64,000 nucleotides of DNA, taken from assembly GCA_949752745.1 (NCBI GenBank), contig OX457026.1, positions 32,814,911-32,878,910 on the forward strand. The letters run 5' to 3'. Each line of letters opens with the position of its first letter. Position 1 is the first letter of the stretch. Positions 50,105 to 62,042 of this stretch are shown in pieces. Origin of the DNA: Protula sp. h YS-2021. Taxonomy: Eukaryota > Annelida > Polychaeta > Sabellida > Serpulidae. The notes under the pieces are model-generated. The model was not told where the DNA came from. It saw only the letters and a list, made by a program, of their open reading frames with translations, and made no database searches. Both the position numbers and the translations under genes were made by a program.

Positions 50105-50982
50105 TTTATATTACAAATTTGATTTAAAATTGAATTAGCTGCCGGGATGAGCACTACTTCTTCTGCCGTTGTTAGCATAAAATATATAGTCTAAAGTGAT
50201 GATTATCAACTGATCTGTCTAAACTATCCAAAGGACAGGCAGAATGTTTTTAATTTTTTAAAATCGAGTATTGGGCAATCTTATGTTTTGGGGACGATAG
50301 CTGCAACGCCTCTAGTTCCCTAACCAATGGAGCGATTAACAGGTTATTCATACAGTAACACGTACTGTGAGGTCTCAAAAATATCATGTGTGGCGTCTGG
50401 TATAGTGAGTGAATTATCCCGGCCCTTACTACAAAGAAACCAATGGGAAATAAAAGGGACTGAAATATTTTGTCTCCTTCAGAAGTTGTCCACATTATAC
50501 AGGTTTGTCAGAAGGCAAGTTTTAATTATCTATATTAATTCTTTTTATATTACAAATTTGATTTAAAATTGAATTAGCTGCCGGGATGAGCACTACTTCT
50601 TCTGCCGTTGTTAGCATAAAATATATAGTCTAAAGTGATGATTATCAACTGATCTGTCTAAACTATCCAAAGGACAGGCAGAATGTTTTTAATTTTTTTA
50701 AATCGAGTATTGGGCAATCTTATGTTTTGGGGACGATAGCTGCAACGCCTCTAGTTCCCTAACCAATGGAGCGATTAACAGGTTATTCATACAGTAACAC
50801 GTACTGTGAGGTCTCAAAAATATCATGTGTGGCGTCTGGTATAGTGAGTGAATTATCCCGGCCCTTACTACAAAGAAACCAATGCGAAATAAAAGGGACT
50901 GAAATATTTTGTCTCCTTCAGAAGTTGTCCACATTATACAGGTTTGTCAGAAGGCAAGTTTTAATTATCTATATTAATTCTT
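50105..50982 (+). repeat. Near-identical 439-bp tandem duplication
   Basis: Copy 1 is 50105-50543 and copy 2 is 50544-50982, joined head to tail without spacer. I noticed only two differences: ATGGGAAAT against ATGCGAAAT, and one T/A shift in a T-run/A-run junction. Both contain AACCAATGGAGCGATTAACA and TAACACGTACTGTGAGGTCT. The frames of 74-81 codons on both strands occur twice for this reason. Either a very recent duplication or an assembly artefact. Confidence 0.95.
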
Positions 50983-53900
50983 TGGTTTAATTTATTTATA
51001 CGCCAACTTATATGCTAGCTTAATAGCCTGCAATGTTTGAATAAAAATTATAATCCAAAATATAAATCTATGAAAAATATAATCCAAAGTGTAAGTATAT
51101 ATTGCGAATTAATAGTTCAATGTAAGTCAACCGTGTGCACAAGGATTGTGTTTTGTACATTCCTAACTGTACAACTACTAACTACTATATCAGTTTCAAA
51201 AATATGAGGGAATACAATAGGGTACACGTAGAGCTGTGCCTTTATTCGGCACTCACGTTGTTCAGATACTGCTAACTAAGTGTTCAAGTTTCGGTCTGAC
51301 TACAAGTACTTCCGAGTTTTCACCGTGCTTCTTTTAATGAATAACACCAAAAGAATGTAAGGCCCAGTCACTAAATTCTTTGTTGCAACGAACGTCGTTT
51401 GGTGTGAATTCTGAAAACTGCAAAATTCTTCCCTTTGCCAGCCTTCCTGTTAATAATTTTTTTGAATTAAATTTGGTCAAAAGTTTGACTGAGCAATCAA
51501 AATTCGAAATGTAAGGAAAAAGTTGCGTTTTAATCAATTATTGAAGTACAAAAGTCGCACAAAAATGTTGCATTGGCGTTTGTAAAGCCACGAATACATA
51601 CGAATATTTCTAAGAGGCCATTATTGTTTCTCCTGCGAAGACCACCCCCTCAACTGGTGACTTTGTACAGAGTGAGGTCAATTTAAATCTATATTTTAAA
51701 AGTACGTGTGACAAAATTGCGCGCTCTTGAACTTCAATTATTTGCTTCCTCATATTTGCCTATTTTCCTAAAGACTTGCCGCTGCGTTCATTTCTGGTGA
51801 GCATGGTACGATGTCGTTATGATTTGATCTGTGCAGTATCGTGGTTCTGACACCAATATTGTGTCGTCGTTTCGAACATCTCTTGGCGTTTTCAAAAACA
51901 TAGTTTGGATAGACGCTGCAATGTGGTAATAGATGGTGCACGTAGTGCTGTTACTCTTTACAGCTAAGAAAAGTCCGTCGTTTGAGCAAAGCTTGAGAGC
52001 ATAAATCTTATCACATAACTATGACAGCCGTGATACTTGGTTATTGTGACCCTGTAGAATCTTTTCAGAACTTCACTAGGGCGACGCCGTTTTAAAATCA
52101 ATGCCAAGAGCTACGCGACGAAAGCCTTATGTCGTCGAAATGAGTAAATTTGTGGTATATTTGCCTAATATTCGTTTGGACACAAAGGACTTCAGTACCA
52201 CCATATTTTGTTCATAGTGCATTACCTGTAGAGCCGAACAGGAGTTAAAAGTCAATGAAAAATCAAACCGGCATTTTTTGTCATTTGTGGGCTACTATCA
52301 CACGTTCTGTTGGAACCATATCATATAAATATCATCATGTGTACATTCCATAAAAATGTTGATCATACATCGTTTCGTGAAAATACAGGACAGCGAACTA
52401 AGAAGAATGATTCAAAAGGGGTCAAAGGAGTGGTTTTACTCTTGAGCTGACCGTGCATCTTGTATCAAAATAGACAGATTTCACATAAACAATGAGGATT
52501 TTAATTTTGCCTGGGCTAAACTGAAATCACATAGTCAGGGTTAAATGCTACTGCGCACAAAATAATATATTTTGTGAACAATAATTAAAAATATTCGATC
52601 ATTTTATTTCCTCAATAGGGTGCATAGTTACAGAGTTATCCCATTGTCTAAATATGAGTTCCACGACTCTGATATCTGATATATCTAAAACTTCAAAGGC
52701 TTTTTATCAATTAAGCCTCAGTTGATCTTAATTCTTGTATGGTTATTAACATATAAGGAGTTTTTCGGAAACCATCCAAAAAAGGAAAGAAATATAGAAA
52801 CTTCTTGAATAAGTTCAAACTTATTCCCAATTGGAAACTAAGTTCACAAGTCCGAATTATTTATTAAAACGGGTGGCAATTTGTTCCTGTGGAAATTTGT
52901 GGATTATCTCCTGGTGGTAACTTGCGGAATGCGGTTCTCCTGTTCTAATATTTTTCGTTAAAAAATCTACAATTATTTTATCTACAACGTATTTCCATAA
53001 AAATCATGAAAACTGCACCTAAATTCTAAACTAGTCATTGTTGGCGAACTGCTGTCTAGCCGAAAGTACAATCAAGTCCTACCGGGTTGCCGTCAGGTAT
53101 ATGCGATTATGAAATAATTCCAATTGACCTCCTTATGGTTCTCCGTATAGTCAAATTTGTTTGCCCCTAACACCCTAGAGCAAAGGTTTCCTGAAACATA
53201 CCCAACCCCCTTACCCCCTCACCCCTGATAAATAATTAGCTTTAAAACGCATGAGTTGCAAATAAGATTGTAGATGGGATCTGGCTGTTTATAGGATTTG
53301 CAACTTCTGATGAGAATAAGAATATACTTAAATTAAGCGGCATTGCGCTTCTTCTAAGCCAAGAGATACACTTGGAAGCGTATGAAACTGTCAATTGTCA
53401 ACATTTGCATAAGTCAAACCTTTTAATAGATTAATGCAAACTCAGCGCAATAAACTAAAGTGTAGTGAGCACAGTCGTCAAAGCGATAGTGAAGTTTCGG
53501 CTGAAGACCGTTAAGAACATAGACACCGCCAAAGAAAAAGTGCTTAATTTAGAAACATCGCTCCTATAAATGTTATTTATTTGAAAGAATATTAAGGGAA
53601 AATAAAAGTAACTAGAAACATCACTTGCGTCTGGCAATTCGAAAAGTTTCCTGATGTCATTTATCTACAAAATATGCGTTTGGATATATTCAAACATTCC
53701 GAACCGAGCCAAAAAGAGTAGGATGAGGGATGGTGTTAAGTGTCAGTGAAAACTGTAATACAATAACTGAATGGGTCAAAATTTCACGAATTAGAGAAAC
53801 TGACCAACCAGCGATAGGTGTATAGGTTTTCGACAATTCTACCTTCAAAACTGATAGCTACCGTTGGATCCACCCGACGCTTGAAAGTATTATCCATGTC

Positions 53901-53999
53901 TTTTCTCGCCCGTAATATCAAAGAATTGGAAGCCTGTAAACGAAGTGAGGATTTCCAATTCATGAAATCTTACTTTATTCTCCTCCCTTATTTTCCCTA
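50983..53999. other. No gene seen
   Basis: About 3 kb with frames of at most ~67 codons, none recognisable, and no repeat structure seen. Confidence 0.4.
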
Positions 54000-56900
54000 G
54001 ATGGCACCTCTGTCGTTACATTTCGCCCAAACAAACAAGCAAGTTTTGGACATTCTCTGGCGTTTTTCTCCTAAACGCAGGTTATTAATATGTTGGGAAG
54101 AGGCGATAGGAGAAGGTTTTTAGCAACATCTAGCAGTCGTAGCAGAAGATAGGACCCGATCGGTCTGGCGGCGCACTCGGAACACGATTTGGTAAGTGTT
54201 GTTGCTTACGCAGTGACATCCTTTCTCGCCTTCTAGCAGTTCTACACGAACCAAAGAATATTGGTACTTTCATCGGCCATGATAAGTGTCTAATCGAGGA
54301 TGGGCGGCGTGCGCAGGTTTTGCACTTCTGTTACAGACGTTCACGCTCACAACTATTTGTTAGAAGAACAGCTTGTGCGAAAGCACACCTAAATGCTCGT
54401 GCCTCAGGAATGCTATTCAGTGGCACTGAGTGGGTCGTTAGCCACAACCTTTATCACATTTTCAGCGATAGCGGCTCTGGCAGCTTCACGCCCTCATCTC
54501 AATCTGCAACTGCGTCTACACGCAAATCGCGTTTGAGGGCGAGGATCTACTTACCTCGCTCTTACATCCGGTCCTGCTAGCCAAGCCACCATCAATGATA
54601 CAGGAATAAACGGGTCGACGTGGGGGCCTTGAAACATTCCTAGTGCGGGAATCTGCTGCGCACACCGAAAAAGCACAACTATTTACACAGACATGACATG
54701 GGGCGGCAAAATGCTTCCACCTGTCTGACAGAGAAGAGACGAGAGACGAGACTCAATTTTAGGTCTGGCGGTGGGAAAATGCACCTCTCGTCTAAGCTGA
54801 GAGTCATCAAAATGGTCTAAAGATCTTGCGCTTAACTATTATGTGAAATAGACTCTGGTTAACAGTTTGACAAGCCTGTATACTGTATTGGTAAAGAAAG
54901 CTAATAGCTTGCCCAGTGAATTTGGTGAAACTAGACACCTGTCTCCTGTCAAACGTCGTGCAGTTACGCAGAGACAACACATTACAGCTTTGCAGCTGGT
55001 ACCGGTGCCACCTCCTTTACCCGCAAAATGCGCAGTTTTTTTCGACGACCGTTGGCCGAGCTGAACAGACATGGCCAGGATCTGTAACTTTGGGCTCTAC
55101 AAGAGAGGTGTACTGCTGTACCTCGCACCTGAACTGAGCGCTTTAGTGCAACCGAAGATCCACAGGTTTTTGGATTCAGTGAACGTTTTTGGAGAGAAAT
55201 GAAGGCAAATACAGGTGGCAGGCAGTTGGGGTTTCGGAAAAAACTTTGCCCAAGAATTTTCTGATCATCTGAAATGACAAAAATACTGAAGTTAGGTTTT
55301 CCAGGTGAAAGGAACAGATTTGTCCACAGGGAGCTTGCCCGCATGCGTTCTTAGCAGCAAAAAAGAACCCAAACAAACTCGTATGCTGGCTGTTACACAG
55401 GTACACTAAGGTCGACGGGGCTGATGACGTAAAAGAGCAAGTGTGTTCTCGACCAGAATATCTAAGCAGCTTATCCAATTCATATCGCCATGCCAATAAC
55501 CGGAGGCGGTGGACAGCGATGGTCTGCTGTCCGATATCATCGGAGGTGTTGCATACGTTTCCTTTGGCCGGTAAAAACGGTTCCGGGTGTTGCTGCTACT
55601 ACAACAGTCTCTTACCCCCATGGTACTCTCTGCACACCAGGATAGCATTGTATCCGACAAGACGACTGTTGATGCAGGCGGGGGACGAGCGCCAATCGTA
55701 TTGGCCGAACAACCACCAACAACCCTGGTACCTAAACCTGAATATGTTGAGCATAGAGCCTGCTCAATAGAGACACAAGGTTTCTCATAGCAGGCTCTGC
55801 GGCGCATCTAAGACGTAAGACGTACGCGTACAAGCGTTGGTACCTTTTAAGAGAGCTGGATCCAGTGACAGCTACGACACCGTTGTTGGCCGATTACTTC
55901 ATATATCTGTTCGCGTTGAGTCGAATAGGGGTCCGAAAGATAGAAGAGTATAGACCCTAGGTGAGATGTGACAAAAGGCGTCGACATATGACCCCAGGAA
56001 AGAAAAGTGCCTAGCAAGGTTGATTCTTAACTTTAAGTTGCAACGTTCCCCTCTTCCTAGATATAGTGCAATGGGTCAATTGCAAAAATCATTCAACGAC
56101 TACAAGTCCGCGTGCAAAGAAAACGCACCACTTAAAGTGTTGACATTTAAGGTTGCGTTTCTATTGGCGCTGGCGTCAGAGAAGAGACGGGCGAGGTTGA
56201 TGCTCTAGACAAGCAGACGAACTAGATCTGTATGCGAAAGACCACAAAAATAATCCTGAGGAGAAATAGAGAGTGAACCAAATTTGTTGTGCTCAGTAAC
56301 AACACTGATACAGTATCTAACAGTCGCTAAAGGTGTAAGGGCTCCACAGCAAAAAACGCCTCATCATGTCATTCCTCCCTCACATAAATAGGGACATCGG
56401 TAAATCAATAATATCCAACTACCGCGCGCTGGTTTCCACTGACTAAAAGTTTAACCGAAACAGAGGGGGTTCCGACACATCTGATGTGCACTAGCACAAA
56501 ATACGCCAGGTGGTCTGCCCCCGAAAAGCAGCTTCGGATGGGGGGAGAACGCATGAAGGATATTCTAACAGTTTCATGAACTTCTTCTCGCAGGACTTCA
56601 CGCGAAACCCCGTGTCTAAGCTCTTTCTGTGACCGAAACAGTGATTGGTTTGTAAAGTTTGAGACAAGTAGAGAGGGTTCAGTGGTTTAGATTCTGTTTG
56701 TAGTTCTTGAAGATGGAGCAAGAACTACAAGAGCAAACCGCAGTAGCTGTCGCGCCTATCGGATCGTGGGGCACACCATGAAACTAGAAGTTTCACATCG
56801 ATGTGACGGACTTACGTAGACTTGTGTTTAGTTAAGAACACGGATGTTTAAGCCTATATGTGGCGTTATTATTGAATCTGTTCTGTTTTAGTTAAGCCAC

Positions 56901-57600
56901 CAGAGTAGTGACACGTGACCGTAGTTAGGAGCATTCTGGGGTCTTAGACCTAGGAGCTGAGGGTAAAGGTATGGGGCTCCTTCTCGCTACCTCCAGGTAG
57001 GACTGCAACCGCGGCATTGCTGGAACGTCAAAAAGAATCGGCGGCCGATAGCACACATGTGAGAGGGGGCACATCGGCAGCTCCGTGTAATGTGGGCCCA
57101 ACGATTGAACAAACTGAATCAAGAAGTAAAGGCACACTTGAGTGGTGAATTTCAAGGTAAAGAGCACATAACATGGAAGGCCAAAGACCACCGCAGGGGG
57201 TTTTACTATGCGCCCCAGATGAAGTCAGCCTCTTACTTATCATGGTTTTCGAACGTTGGGTCGATCGAGAAGAAAATATGTGCTATTCCTATAGCCAAAT
57301 ATGGGCTGAAACAATAGAAGCGCAAAACAACGAAGATGGGGTAAATCAATACCTCGCTGTTATTGGATGGGCCCATCCTACGGATTGGCTGTTTCCATAC
57401 AACACGATCCAGCGGCAACTATAAGTCATTTGTATGAACAACATTTGTCTTTTTATCCAATTAAAACGTATTTTTGTTTGTACAAACGCTGACATCAATC
57501 AGCTCTCTCCTCCATACATCGGGACCCACTTCTACGGAGCGTCAGGATTCAAACTGACAACAGTAGGGAATCTAAAGGAGAGAACCGCCAAGGTGCTAAG
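54000..57600 (+). mobile_element. DIRS-like YR retroelement, decayed (region)
   Basis: This stretch is visibly less A+T-rich than its surroundings and carries overlapping frames on both strands, typical of a decayed coding element. The only firmly assigned part is the tyrosine recombinase (55780-56640). Upstream, around 55070-55300, the plus frames give ARICNFGLYKRGVLL, LAPELSAL and WGFGKNFAQEF, which could be the remains of a DIRS Gag-like protein; this is a weak match. Reverse transcriptase and RNase H motifs were not found, and the distance between the Gag-like part and the recombinase is too short for them, so a large internal deletion would be needed. Borders are approximate. The 133-codon minus frame 55406-55807, the longest in the window, is antisense and has no domain. 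Confidence 0.45.
55780..56640 (+). pseudogene. Tyrosine recombinase relic (DIRS-like)
   Basis: Three plus frames in succession follow the order of a tyrosine recombinase. First (55814-55960), the core-binding-type helical segment RKTYAYKRWYLLRELDPV and LADYFIYLFALSRIG. Second (56020-56208), LILNFKLQRSPLP, then the box-I segment LTFKVAFLLALASEKRRARL, whose Arg corresponds to the first catalytic residue. Third (from 56495), HKIRQVVCPRKAAS, giving the HxxR box, and 30 residues on FMNFFSQDF in the place of the tyrosine box. The usual catalytic Tyr seems to be Phe or lost, and the His/Trp between is not evident. With two frame changes and stops the gene is dead. The wording LT-KVAFLLAL is typical of YRs in DIRS-type retroelements. 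A Crypton-like origin is the alternative. Confidence 0.65.
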
Positions 57601-58798
57601 GAAAAATTCATGAATTGGACATCCTCACTTTGTTTAGGGACTTCCAATTCTATGCTGTTACGGGCCTTCTGTTATGTTACTTTACAAACCGATTTATCTA
57701 ACTAAACAGCTACATTTACATAAACGAAAATCCATTTTAATTGGCTAAAACGCAAAATTAAAGCACCTAATCGCCAGTACACATAACCTATCCTTTTATG
57801 TATTCCTGCCTTGCTATCACTAACCCACATTGATTTTTCTTACGTCGTGCAACACACCAAACAAAAGAAACACTGGCTGCTTTTGTAAGAGCACAATTTT
57901 TACTGTTTCGCGAGCTAACACTACTCATGCTTTGTTATCGTTGATGTGCAATGTAAAATTATTATCTATAAAAACTTCTAAGGTGCTTTTCGCCTCAAAA
58001 TTTCACAGAGTGGATACCCTACTACGCTTTCGTAGAACTTCGAATTTCGAGCTATTCGCGCTTTTGACGAGTTGCACGGAAACAATTTGCAGAGAAAAAA
58101 AATAGAAAAATCGTTTTCCAATACGAACTCAGTTACACTGAAAGTAGATTTAAGAGATGCCACAAACATTTAATAAACATTTACCAACGATTATCTAGAA
58201 TGTACCTGTACAAAATTATTTAAAGTTAATTTGATTAGAGCTTAAAATTTTTGTTTTGGTAAACTTCTGCGTCTACTTCACTTTTCGTGTTTATTATGAT
58301 AATAAATCAGAAAAAAAACTCGTGTTTTATTATTAGACTTTTTTGCATAGCAAAAGATAACATTTATGTAATTTTAATTTTGCTTCCGAATTTGACTTAA
58401 TTAGTTTATATTTTAGGATAGAGTAAAGTTCAATATGATTCTATGTATGACTGCGTACTAACCAACCAAAATATAGCTATTTATCATGCAGCTGGGCTAC
58501 TTTATTAACCTGGCGTTTAAAGTTTCAATAGTTAAAAGCTGAAGATCTGTTCGTTCCTAACAGGCCATACACAATTTAAGCAGATAATAATTTGCTGCCA
58601 CACAAATAACTTTTCTTCCTTATGCCATGTAATCTTAATTTTATCAATTTGTCTCACAAATATATTCCAGAAATAACGTCTCACCGAAAATAGAATCAGA
58701 CAAACTCCCAAAATGCAAAATGGCATTCAAATACTCAAATACTTTTAAAGTGTCAGGGTCAGGTTTTCGAGGCTGCAGGAGGCGGGGTCACCGTCTGC
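57601..58798. other. No gene seen
   Basis: Frames of 60-90 codons (57830-58105 plus) have no recognisable domain. Confidence 0.35.
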
Positions 58799-58880
58799 TC
58801 GGGACCTCAGTACCACCAGTGGTAATGAGGTCCCGAAGTGGCACTGAGGACCCGGTGGCACTGAGGACCCAAAATATTTT
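58799..58880. repeat. GGGACCTCA palindrome module, copy 1
   Basis: A 38-bp palindrome (58799-58836), TCGGGACCTCAGTACCAC followed by its inverse with one mismatch, then two GTGGCACTGAGGACCC units. The same module is at 61812-61881. Confidence 0.85.
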
Positions 58881-59124
58881 TTACTTTTAAAATCCTAGAT
58901 TAAGTTGTTTTAAGCTGAAAGAAACGTTCAAAACCAAAAATCAATGTTACTTTTTGAAAAAAAGTGAAGATTTGGTACTGAGGGCCCGGTGGTGGCACTG
59001 AGGACCCTAACTTTTTTTTGCTTCAAAATGCTAGATTAAGTTGTTTTAAGCTGAAAGAAACGTTCAAAACCAAAAATCGATGCTTACTTTCAGAAAAAAG
59101 TGCATGTAGAGAAGGAAGTTACTT
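58853..59124 (+). repeat. Tandem duplication, period 136 bp
   Basis: Units share GGCACTGAGGACCC, CTAGATTAAGTTGTTTTAAG, CTGAAAGAAACGTTCAAAAC and CAAAAATC. CTAGATTAAG falls at 58895 and 59031. The first unit continues directly from the palindrome module, so module and tandem units are probably parts of one element. Confidence 0.85.
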
Positions 59125-60532
59125 ATTCGTAACCTCAGGCAGATTGAAAATAAAAAGGTTTATAATTACTTTACAAAAAAGAAGCACACACATCGTGTTA
59201 AGTGTTTTCAGAATGTCAAGTCAACAATGTCATATGATTAGACCGAATTGTTGAACAAGAGTAAAAAACTTATTCCTTTGTGAAGTGTTATAATAAGACT
59301 ACATATCTCAAGTTGTGCAGCAAAACTTTAATGCCCACATGGTTCAAAAGTAGTATTGATCATGTAAACCTTACCAAGAAATCTAAGTAACTTTTTTTTC
59401 GAACAGCAGTTTTCAAATATGTTGTCAGAATGTGTCAACTCTGCTCTGCATGGAAATATACAATAGTTTCTAGACCGAAACCTTGTTCCAGACACAAACT
59501 ATAACTATTCACCCAATTTACCATGGAACTTTTTTTCCTTCATTGAAGGGCTCTGATGCGGACATTATTTCGATGGCGTGGCGTTATTATAAGCTAACTT
59601 CAGAAAAATTATGTGGGGTGCACTGTGCCAAAACCTGTATTTTGGAAAAATCTAAAACATGAAAATTAGAATTAATTTCTATTTAAAATATTCAGTTTAG
59701 TAGTGTAATTTTTCACCTACAGTATCTTTGGTATAAGACTGACGTTTTTCTAATATTTTTTAAACATTTCATTTACATATTTCTCGACAGGGGTGATTTT
59801 CATTAATGTGGTTACAGTCTCAAAGACCTAGCCGTTTTTGCAGGTCTTATCTGTGAAAAAAAGTCATGGAAATATATATAGAAATTGCAGTGTCCATCCT
59901 CCTGCCCCCCACAATATTGGAATATCTCAAAATCAATGAGGATTCGTCGTCAACATGTAACCAAGTACCAGCGCGGCGTGTAACATGAGGCAGTTGACAC
60001 CGTTTTTTTTTTATTAAGGAAAGCGAGTCCGAGAACATTTCGTTTCCTCCAGCAAGACCATCACTGAAGTGAAAGCAGCGGAGCTGTATCATTATTTATA
60101 TCACAACGAGATACTTATTTACCTCTCGCCTATGTATTTTCGCGAATATATATTTTCTGTCATGTAAGGAAAAAAGAATTTAAACAATTTTGCTTTTGAT
60201 TTCAACTGCATTGCAATTTGCATATTGAACAAAAACAGATTAACAAACAAAGCTACAATTTAACAGTAAAACACTTGGTGGCTCTCTGTGTACAGAGATT
60301 TATTTTTTAATCAAGCTGTTAAATCTAAGACCTGGGAACAGACTCTTGTGTAACGATAAATGCTATTGTCAAGTGTTTAGGTCTTGTGAATACCCAACAA
60401 GACTGTCCAGGGACATTGCGCCCAACCTGGGCAATTTTAATGTACCTCACATTAATTTTGTCATAATTCACCATGTTAATTGTGATAAAGCATACTATTT
60501 TTATATTATTGTAAATAAACATGCCAACTCCC

Positions 60533-60535
<3 letters not shown>
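59125..60535. other. No gene seen
   Basis: A+T-rich with frames up to ~81 codons, not recognised. Confidence 0.4.

Positions 60536-60565
<30 letters not shown>
60536..60565 (+). repeat. Poly(T), 30 bp
   Basis: Uninterrupted T tract touching the 166-bp direct repeat. On the minus strand it is a poly(A) directly following ...GTAAC, possibly the tail of a reverse-transcribed RNA. Confidence 0.95.
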
Positions 60566-60566
<1 letters not shown>

Positions 60567-60726
60567 TTACATTTTCGTGGCTTGAGACGAAGTAGCGAAA
60601 CAGAACAACCAATTTAGTGCGATTTATGGCTGGGACATGCCTGGCGTTTATTTAGACCACTAGAGATGATTTTAACAAATAATTTACATACATAAATTCT
60701 AAACCTTTAATGGCGAAAGGCCACAT
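60561..60726 (-). repeat. 166-bp direct repeat, distal copy (B2-like)
   Basis: Nearly identical to 61035-61200: shared CGTGGCTTGAGACGAAGTAG, CGAAACAGAACAACCAATTT, GGGACATGCCTGGCGTTTAT and TTCTAAACCTTTAATGG, with only about four differences. On the minus strand it contains TAAATAAA. The two copies are 474 bp apart, start to start. Confidence 0.9.
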
Positions 60727-61034
60727 ACGGCAATATACTTCTTAAACACATACAGCTTAAAAAACGAAACCGAATCATTGGTTGATTAACAAATGGGTGG
60801 CTGGAGGGGAAGAGGTGGTTCTTCAAAATTATTTCCACCAATTTATATTTCGTCTTTCACTAACTATTGCATTTAACGAATGATCAGAGAAATGAGGTGA
60901 CGCTTTGATGACGTAGCGCATTCAACATAATCGGACCCGGTCAAACGAACACAAAGGCGATCGAAAAATGGACACATTATTTACATTAAGCACTCATACT
61001 CACAAAAAACATTTTAACTCGAGTTACAATGCAA
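60727..61034 (-). other. Spacer between the direct repeats (A2-like)
   Basis: 308 bp of unique sequence enclosed by the two 166-bp copies. If the locus is a Ngaro-type element it would be the A2 repeat and should match the 5' end of an intact copy. No matching A1 is visible in this window. Confidence 0.5.
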
Positions 61035-61200
61035 TTTTTGTTACGTCTTCGTGGCTTGAGACGAAGTAGCGAAACAGAACAACCAATTTAGTGCGATTTA
61101 TGGCCGGGACATGCCTGGCGTTTATTTAGACCACTAGAGATGATTTTAACAAATAATTTACATACATAAATTCTAAACCTTTAATGGCAAAAGGCCACAA
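61035..61200 (-). repeat. 166-bp direct repeat, proximal copy (B1-like)
   Basis: Second copy, nearer to the recombinase gene and on its downstream side. After the shared end (GTAACAAAAA on the minus strand) it continues into the spacer and not into a poly(A). Confidence 0.9.
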
Positions 61201-61228
61201 GCTGAAAGCTTCGTCATGAAAGGGACCT

Positions 61229-61229
<1 letters not shown>

Positions 61230-61267
<38 letters not shown>
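61230..61267 (+). repeat. Poly(A), 38 bp
   Basis: Uninterrupted A tract between the proximal direct repeat and the recombinase relic, opposite in sense to the poly(T) at 60536. Confidence 0.95.
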
Positions 61268-61269
<2 letters not shown>

Positions 61270-61426
61270 ACGACACTAAGTGAAACTGGCCCAGATTCCA
61301 ACTGAATTAACATTGTAAACATGTGTACAATAATTACATAGCTAATACAAACGCATTTAGTAGCGGATCACCTCAGTATTGTGACACAAGAAGTTTCAAA
61401 GGTACCTGTACTGACAGAGCACCAAA

Positions 61427-61800
61427 TTAGGACACAAACGACTCGACTCTTATGTATTTCTTAAGAGCATCTGACTTCCATCTACCCATTATTTTAACTT
61501 GGTCATACGACATACCGGCAGCAATAGCATTCGAAGCTGCTCCAATTCTAAACGAATGGGACTTATATGGCTTCGATGACAGATTTAGAAATTTTAAGCA
61601 TTTGTTAAGCAGAGAAACAAAATAGATGCGGTGAATAGGGATCAAATTAAGGATAAATAATGGAACCGGACTAGGGCCTCTGAGGGCCAAATATTGTGGT
61701 AAACTTGATACAACTGGGACTGTTGGGGAATCTTTGATTTGGAGGGTGAAAGGTGCTCCCGGGCGTTTGTGCTTAAAGGACTGAAACGAAACAGTAAGGG
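61427..61800 (-). pseudogene. Tyrosine recombinase C-terminal half (YR element)
   Basis: One minus frame runs from about 61800 to the stop below 61427, with TVSFQSFKHKRPGAPFTLQI, SLPQYLALRGPSPVPLFI, then KSHSFRIGAASNAIAAGMS, MGRWKSDALKKYIR and a stop seven residues later. The HxxR box (H-S-F-R), the Trp/His-position Trp of GRW and the nucleophile Tyr of KKYIR are all present and correctly spaced (His and Arg 3 apart, Trp 23 after Arg, Tyr 8 after Trp). This is the C-terminal half of a YR catalytic domain. The N-terminal half with the first catalytic Arg is missing because the frame meets the GGGACCTCA repeat at 61801. The GRWKS wording resembles YRs of Ngaro/DIRS-type retroelements and of the xerD-like genes common in invertebrates. 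The direct repeats downstream favour a Ngaro-like element. No intact RT was found. Confidence 0.75.
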
Positions 61801-61881
61801 TTGTCGTCTGCTCGGGACCTCAATACCACTATATGTACTGAGGTCCCGAAGTGGCACTGAGGACCCGGTGGCACTGAGGAC
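61801..61881. repeat. GGGACCTCA palindrome module, copy 2
   Basis: CGTCTGC, then the palindrome TCGGGACCTCAATAC to GTACTGAGGTCCCGA (61812-61849), then two GTGGCACTGAGGACCC units, as at 58.8 kb. It sits exactly where the recombinase frame breaks off, so it is probably an insertion. Confidence 0.85.
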
Positions 61882-62042
61882 CCGACAAATTTTTCATATG
61901 AACTCCCCGTCCCCGCCCCCAGGGATCAAAGCAGCAATATGAGCAGCATTGACGTTTTCACATGGCATGTTTTTGTTCACTCTTTTTATGCATTCTACCT
62001 TTCGGTGTTGATGCACTGAGACGTGCATTTTTCCCCGAAGCA
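61882..62042. other. Short unassigned stretch
   Basis: Between the palindrome module and the GC-rich fold-back. Nothing recognised. Confidence 0.35.

Noticed and set aside
55406..55807. 133-codon minus frame, longest in the window
   Set aside because: Antisense to the decayed recombinase region, no recognisable domain, and explained by the higher G+C of that stretch.
57535..57600. tRNA-like T-arm on the minus strand (GTCAGTTTGAATCCTGAC)
   Set aside because: The 5-bp T-stem and loop look right, but no matching acceptor stem, D-arm or clear anticodon arm could be placed at the required distance.
60561..61200. CRISPR-like direct repeats
   Set aside because: Only two 166-bp copies with a 308-bp spacer in a eukaryotic transposon context; no short regular repeat-spacer array exists in the window.
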